Below are positions 57,254 through 64,000 of a stretch of DNA of 64,000 nucleotides, in pieces (the stretch's first letter is position 1; each line of letters starts with the position of its first letter). Source of the stretch: CAZADA01 sp964568975 (GTDB lineage Bacteria > Pseudomonadota > Alphaproteobacteria > Caulobacterales > Maricaulaceae); assembly GCA_964568975.1 (NCBI GenBank), contig CAZMSO010000003.1:1-64000 (forward strand), read 5' to 3'. The position numbers and the translations under genes were made by a program. Under the pieces are notes generated by a model. The model was not told the origin of the DNA and made no database searches. It saw only the letters and a program-made list of their open reading frames with translations.

Positions 57254-57928
57254 TCACTCCAAATGCATGCGCAAAGCCGCCGCCGCGCCGAAGGCGCCGA
57301 CCAGCACGGAGGCCACCATCGTCGCGCCCAAAAGATAAAGCGCGCCTGTCGGGTCGCCGCCCGCTTGGGCCGCGCTCAACGCGCCGGCGGCGAAAATCAC
57401 CGTCGGCGCCAGCAAGGGCGGGGCCATCACCGCAATGAGCAGACCGCCGCGCGCGCGCCCTGCAGCAAGCGCCGCCGCCGTCGCGCCAGCGCCCGTGAGC
57501 GCCGGCGCCGCCAACACCGCCACCGGCGCGGCCAAGCCCGCCGCCGCCTCCGACGCCGCCAAAAGCGTCGCGGCCACAGGCGCAAGCGCCGCCGCCGGCC
57601 CAAGCGCGGCCACCGCCCGCGCCAGGATCTTCGCGGCGGCGATCGCTTCCAGCGGCGCCTCCGACAAGCTCAGCTGCTCCAGCGCGCCGGTTTCCAAATC
57701 CTCCTGAAACATGTGCTCCAGGCCCATAATCGCGGCGAGCGTAAACGCCAGCACCATCGCGCCCGGTCCCGCGAGCGCCAAGCTCGCCGGCTCAGCGCCG
57801 ATCGCGAACGCCGCCAAGGCCGACGCGCCCAGGAAAAACGCCGCCGCCGACGCCGCCCCCCCGCCGCCGCGCCAAGCCGCCGCCAGTTCACGCCCAAACA
57901 AGCGCGCCAGGCGCAGCGCCCCACTCAC
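57254..57928 (-). CDS. ccmB: Haem exporter permease CcmB
   Basis: Membrane subunit of the CcmAB ABC transporter that releases holo-CcmE from CcmC. The 224 aa product starts LARLFGRELAAAWRGGGG, has the CcmB-type LEHMFQEDLETGALEQLSLS loop after the second helix (FxxDxxxGxLEQL is the family signature), and four further helices rich in alanine, ending SVLVGAFGAAAALRMHLE. Starts as ATGA overlap with ccmA. The 3' end lies 30 bases before the repeat that flanks the assembly gap, so the C-terminus is complete. Confidence 0.93.
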   Translation of the reverse strand: MSGALRLARLFGRELAAAWRGGGGAASAAAFFLGASALAAFAIGAEPASLALAGPGAMVLAFTLAAIMGLEHMFQEDLETGALEQLSLSEAPLEAIAAAKILARAVAALGPAAALAPVAATLLAASEAAAGLAAPVAVLAAPALTGAGATAAALAAGRARGGLLIAVMAPPLLAPTVIFAAGALSAAQAGGDPTGALYLLGATMVASVLVGAFGAAAALRMHLE

Positions 57929-58647
57929 GCGCCGCCCCCGGCGCCGCGCCGGGCGCGGGTGGGCGACATGCGCAGCACGCGGGTGTCTGGCCAGGACACC
58001 GGCTCATGCACCGCCGCGACGACAACGCCGCCGGCGGCGCGGTGGGCGGCGATGACGTGGTCAAACTGGACACGCGCTTCAGAGTCCAAGCCGACCGCCG
58101 GTTCATCCAACAGCCACACCGCCCGTGCGCTCGCCGCCACGCGCGCGAGGGCTGCGCGCCGCTTTTGGCCGGCCGAAAGCCGTCGCGCCGGCGTGTCGGC
58201 CGCCGCCATAAGATCATAGAGCTGCAGCGCGGCCTCCACAGCCTCCGCCTCGGCCGCCGCCCCGAACCAGCGCGCGAAAAACCGCACATGCCCCCGCGGC
58301 GTTTCATCAGGCCGCAGGCCCTCGGCGTGGCTGAGGAGCGCGACGGCGTGCGCCGGCTCCAGCGCGTCCTCGCCGTCGGTCGCATATGTGATGCGCCCAG
58401 CCGCGACCGGCGTCAGCCCCGCTAACGCCCGCAGCAGCGAGGATTTGCCCGCGCCATTAGCGCCGCGGATTAACAGCGCGTCTCCGGGCGCGAGCCCAAA
58501 CGTCACATCCTGCATCAACACGCGCCCGCCGCGCTGCACCGCCAAGGCGTCCACACGAAGCGCGAGGCCATGGGCGCGGCTCGGCGTCTGACCGCGGGCG
58601 CTGCGTGGACGCGACGGATCGGTGGCGGATGAACTCAGAACCGACAT
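57925..58647 (-). CDS. ccmA: Haem exporter ATP-binding protein CcmA
   Basis: ABC ATPase of cytochrome c maturation. The 240 aa product has an N-terminal extension of about 25 residues, then LRVDALAVQRGGRVLMQDV, Walker A LIRGANGAGKSSLLRALAG, the CcmA-like HAEGLRPDETPRGHVRFF loop, the signature ARRLSAGQKRRAALARV (LSAGQ), Walker B AVWLLDEPAVGLD, and the switch HEPVS. The ATG at 58647 has GGAG five bases upstream. It leads the ccmABCDG set; the genes ccmE, ccmF and ccmH are not in this window. Confidence 0.94.
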   Translation of the reverse strand: MSVLSSSATDPSRPRSARGQTPSRAHGLALRVDALAVQRGGRVLMQDVTFGLAPGDALLIRGANGAGKSSLLRALAGLTPVAAGRITYATDGEDALEPAHAVALLSHAEGLRPDETPRGHVRFFARWFGAAAEAEAVEAALQLYDLMAAADTPARRLSAGQKRRAALARVAASARAVWLLDEPAVGLDSEARVQFDHVIAAHRAAGGVVVAAVHEPVSWPDTRVLRMSPTRARRGAGGGA

Positions 58648-58927
58648 GCCGGCTCCATAGCGCGCTTGGCCGCGTCTGTCCTCCAACGCGCTGCGGCGCA
58701 GGTCCCGCCGCCAGCCGGCGCGCGTCGCCCGCCCGCGGCCAATGCGCGCGCTTCAGCACCAGCAGGCGTGCATGCGCCGGCCCGCGATGGACGCGCGCGC
58801 GAAGCCGCCTATACTCCCGCGCGCGAAACGGCGTCGCACGTTCACCTGTCGCACCGGGGCCGCCGCCGTTACGCCGTCACGTCCCACACGCGCATCCGCG
58901 CCGCGTTGCTTTTGAAAAGGATCGCCC

Positions 58928-61600
<2,673 letters not shown>

Positions 61601-61604
61601 GGCG

Positions 61605-62032
61605 GTCACCCAACGCACCTCGATCCGCGCCTTCCTGGGCACGCCGGTGCGCGACGACGAGGTGCGCGCGCTCGCCTGATCGCCGCGGTGCAAGGCGCGA
61701 TTGCGGCCGATCCGTTCGCGGATAAGGGCGTGATCAAGGTCTATCCTCCGGGGCTGTGGGAGCCTGTCCGCAGCCGGCGCCTGGAGCTCGGCGAAGCGAT
61801 GGACACTCTGCTCGGGATCGCGCTCGTGGCGCTCGAGCGGGGCCGTGAGACCTGCATGGAGGCGGCTTGGGCGGTGCGCGCGACGACCGTCTGCGCCTTG
61901 TTGGGATTGCCGGAGGGCGAGCGGCTCTAGTGCGGCATGGCCCTCAGCCACGCCGAACCCGACGCAGCGGTCAACGCCTTGCGGTCGTCGAGGGCGTCCG
62001 TCGATGAAATCGCCGCGTTTATCCGTGCGTGA
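61605..62032 (+). pseudogene. Decayed nitroreductase-family gene
   Basis: Pieces of a nitroreductase lie in order on the plus strand. VTQRTSIRAFLGTPVRDDEV (frame ends in TGA at about 61677) is the usual N-terminal SIRAFxxTPV. In another frame, VIKVYPPGLWEPVRSRRLEL followed by LLGIALVALERGRE matches the YPPxxxEPYRSRRxxxG..LYxLLGI region. After a deletion, TCMEAAWAVRATTVCALLGL appears, an in-frame TAG (61928-61930), and then CGMALSHAEPDAAVNALRS and VDEIAAFIRA, the normal C-terminus. The flavin-binding region around residues 40-100 is lost. At least one deletion, one frame change and one nonsense codon are present, so no working protein can be made. Confidence 0.82.
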
Positions 62033-62105
62033 CGGCGTTCCCGTCGCCTGAGCATCGCGTGCGTGTGATTTGAGCGGAGGCGCGCGACGGCCTAGCTTTG
62101 TCGCT

Positions 62106-62915
62106 ATGAAGCCTGTGATCCAGTTTGGCCTTGTGGCCGCGGCCGCCCTCGCCGCCCTTCCCGCCGCCGCGCGCGCGCCCGCTGAGGCGCGCGAGAGCGT
62201 GGCTGCGCCTGTGATTGTAGAGCTGTTTACGAGCCAAGGCTGCCCGCTGTGCCCTGAGGCGAACGCGCTCCTGGCCGAGCTCGACGCTGAAGAGGGCGTT
62301 CTTGGCTTGTCGCTGTCGGTGAACATTATGGATGCGCTCGGCTGGCGGGACACGCTCGCGCAAGAGCCGTTGACCGCGCGCCAGGAGGCCTATTGCGACT
62401 CCTTGAATGTGCGCTTTGCCTACACGCCTCAGATCGTGGTGGCGGGGCGCGACGATGCGCGGGGCTCGCGGCCGCGGGCGGTGCGTCGGTTGATCGACCG
62501 CCACCAGTCCCAACGCGCAGAGCCGGCGGATGAGGCCCGCGCCGAACCGGCGGTCGCGGTGACCTGGTCCGATGGCGGTTTGGAGGTGCGCCTGGCGTCG
62601 CCCGCGGCTGGTGACGGCGCTGAAGGCGGCGACGGCGAGGTCTCCGCGCCCGACGCCGAAGCGTTGGATGTGTGGTTGTTGGCTTACACCCCTGGTGAGC
62701 ATGTCGTGCAAGTGAAGGGGGGCGACAACGCCGGCAAGCGCATGCGGATCCACAACGCCGTGGTGGACGTCCAGCATTTGGGCGTGTGGTCTGGCCTCAC
62801 GACTGCGTTTGAGGCGGACGCGCCGCTGACGCCCGCCGCCGTGGTGCTTGTGCAAGCCGCGGGTCATGGCCCGATAGTGACGGCGCGCACCGCCTTCGCC
62901 CCCGACGCGTCGTAG
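62106..62915 (+). CDS. DUF1223 exported thioredoxin-like protein
   Basis: A 269 aa secreted protein. The signal peptide is MKPVIQFGLVAAAALAALPA with cleavage near AAARA. The mature part begins VIVELFTSQGCPLCPEANALL, the DUF1223 signature with CxxC, and continues with GLSLSVNIMDALGWRDTLA (the family has HVDYWDxLGWxD, here shortened), FAYTPQIVVAGRDDARGS, and the C-terminal half with YTPGEHVVQVKGGDNAGKRM and NAVVDVQHLGVW. DUF1223 is thioredoxin-like and probably periplasmic; its role is unknown. It follows the nitroreductase pseudogene by 73 bases. Confidence 0.92.
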   Translation: MKPVIQFGLVAAAALAALPAAARAPAEARESVAAPVIVELFTSQGCPLCPEANALLAELDAEEGVLGLSLSVNIMDALGWRDTLAQEPLTARQEAYCDSLNVRFAYTPQIVVAGRDDARGSRPRAVRRLIDRHQSQRAEPADEARAEPAVAVTWSDGGLEVRLASPAAGDGAEGGDGEVSAPDAEALDVWLLAYTPGEHVVQVKGGDNAGKRMRIHNAVVDVQHLGVWSGLTTAFEADAPLTPAAVVLVQAAGHGPIVTARTAFAPDAS

Positions 62916-62970
62916 CAGCGGCAGCGGCGAAGTTGAAGGCGCGCGCCGCCATGCGCGCGCCCGACGGGGG

Positions 62971-63924
62971 TCAGGCGACGACGCCGATCAGAAGCGACAG
63001 CGTCACAAAGCTCAAGGCCGTCGTCGCCACGACCGCGGCCGCCGCCGCCACGTCATCATCCCCATAGGCCGCCGTTTGCACGAACACATTCACCGCCGTC
63101 GGCGCCCCCGCCATAATCACGCCGACCGCAAGCGGAGGCCCCGTCACGCCCAGACCGGACAACAGCGCCCAAGCGAGCCCAGGAAAGACGGCGAGTTTCA
63201 ACGCCACAAGCCCCGCCACACGCCGGCCCGCCGCCGTCAACAGCGCGGCCTTGTCCGCCATCAACGCTCCAAGCGCAAACAGTGCGGCGGGGCTCGCCGC
63301 GCCGCCCAACACGTCGGCAGCGCGCATCACCACCGCCGGCGGGCGCAGCCCCAGCGTCACGCACGCCAAACCGGCCGCCGCGCCCAACACAATCGGATTG
63401 CGCACCACGCCCAGGGCCGCGCGCCGCGCCGCATCGCCCGGCGTCGCGCCATCGCCGCGTCCCGCCAGCAGCACCGCCACCGCCACCGGCATCAACAGCG
63501 CGTTGTCGATCACGAGGACCAAAGCCGCCGGCGCGGCGGCGGCCGGTCCCAACACATCAAGCGTCAACGGCAAGCCAAGGAAGCTGGTGTTGCCGAGGGT
63601 CGCGGCCATCGCCGGCGCGCCGGCGCTGCGCTGCGCCTGAGGCCGGCCCGCGGCCCGCGCGAGCGCCCAGGCTCCGGTGAAATGGATGAGGCCCGCGGCG
63701 GCGTAGCTGAGGGCAAACCGCGCCTCGCCGGCGCGCGCCGCGTCCGTCGGCCCCCCCAAACCGTCGAGGACGCTGACAAACAGCAACGCCGGCATGGCCG
63801 CGTAAAACACGAACGCGTTGAGCCCTGCGCGCCCATAAGCGTTCACGAGCCGAAAGCCCCCCGCCGCCGCGCCGACCGCGATCAGCACGAAAAAGGGCGC
63901 GACATCTCCAAGGATGGCGATCAT
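62971..63924 (-). CDS. AEC-family (auxin efflux carrier-like) transporter
   Basis: Inner-membrane permease of 317 aa with about ten helices. It begins ILGDVAPFFVLIAVGAAAGG, and includes NAFVFYAAMPALLFVS (first half, NxFVFYxxxPxLLF), ATLGNTSFLGLPLTLDVLG, and VRNPIVLGAAAGLACVT in the middle, with AVGVIMAGAPTAVNVFVQT near the end (MxxAxPxAxNxFV..), all features of the AEC/bile-auxin carrier fold. The substrate is probably a small carboxylate such as malonate or malate in bacterial members, but unknown here. It is convergent with the DUF1223 gene. Confidence 0.93.
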   Translation of the reverse strand: MIAILGDVAPFFVLIAVGAAAGGFRLVNAYGRAGLNAFVFYAAMPALLFVSVLDGLGGPTDAARAGEARFALSYAAAGLIHFTGAWALARAAGRPQAQRSAGAPAMAATLGNTSFLGLPLTLDVLGPAAAAPAALVLVIDNALLMPVAVAVLLAGRGDGATPGDAARRAALGVVRNPIVLGAAAGLACVTLGLRPPAVVMRAADVLGGAASPAALFALGALMADKAALLTAAGRRVAGLVALKLAVFPGLAWALLSGLGVTGPPLAVGVIMAGAPTAVNVFVQTAAYGDDDVAAAAAVVATTALSFVTLSLLIGVVA

Positions 63925-64000
63925 GCCAGGGCCGACCCTCGCGCTCCGGCGCAGGCGCGCGCCGCTGACTGTTAGGCGACGACACTGGCTTAGGGCATGT

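Noticed and set aside
63925..64000. Possible gene start at the right edge
   Set aside because: Only 76 bases, no ribosome site and no recognisable coding pattern.

Overview
The window is 64 kb of GC-rich, densely coded chromosome from an alphaproteobacterium. The Caulobacterales/Hyphomonadales/Parvularculales neighbourhood is the best guess. This rests on a CC0125/CC1285-type lipoprotein, a UrcA-family protein, a system I cytochrome c maturation cluster (ccmABCD plus ccmG), an S24/LexA-like regulator, an S16 protein with a long charged tail, TPR-thioredoxin, DUF971, YciB and MtaB-FtsY. Genus and species cannot be read from the sequence. I see no rRNA, CRISPR array, prophage, integrase or complete insertion sequence. 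One tRNA (Gly, GCC) is cut by the left edge.

Layout. 1-5.7 kb: tRNA-Gly, lipoprotein, prolyl-tRNA deacylase, first assembly gap, then a forward run (thioredoxin-TPR chaperone, Lon-N-domain protein, Trm112-like, DUF971) facing a UbiH-type monooxygenase. 6-13.5 kb: ftsK, then two glycosyltransferases, a convergent Wzx-type flippase and a broken GH5 glycosidase, together an exopolysaccharide locus. 13.5-21 kb: exported YbjN-like protein, TauE permease, membrane-anchored PQQ sugar dehydrogenase fused to cytochrome c, solitary ATP-dependent DNA ligase, MscS channel, response regulator, FAD amine-oxidase-like protein. 21-30 kb: AbrB-type permease, DCC protein, photolyase/cryptochrome with its small DUF2256 partner, UrcA, tiny lipoprotein, HDAC-family deacetylase, MATE pump, pyrD, S24-like regulator. 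30-35 kb: AT-rich orphan membrane gene, typA, TonB receptor. 35-40.5 kb: ffh-GNAT-TonB-like-rpsP-sulfotransferase-NnrU-rimM, all on the minus strand.

40.6-50 kb: orphan membrane protein, nitrilase, DUF1475-like protein, ketopantoate reductase, dicarboxylate symporter, orphan membrane protein, prolyl oligopeptidase, dapF, SRPBCC protein. 50-55.5 kb: mtaB-ftsY, yciB, NUDIX, a MarR regulator with a histone-H1-like lysine tail, two unassigned small ORFs. 55.5-58.7 kb: ccmG-D-C, second gap with short tandem repeats, then ccmB-A. 58.9-64 kb: acnA, a nitroreductase pseudogene, a DUF1223 protein and an AEC transporter.

Themes. Two parts of the SRP pathway (ffh, ftsY) lie in separate operons, each linked to translation genes (rpsP/rimM, mtaB). 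Two pseudogenes and several short tandem repeats show local decay and slippage. Both 100-N gaps are flanked by identical 55-base repeats, so they look like assembly-graph overlaps rather than missing DNA. I found no convincing large undescribed system. The best candidates for follow-up are the H1-tailed MarR regulator, the S24-like regulator that has lost its catalytic serine, the AbrB gene without an ordinary start codon, and the operator-like palindrome before the DUF1475 gene.
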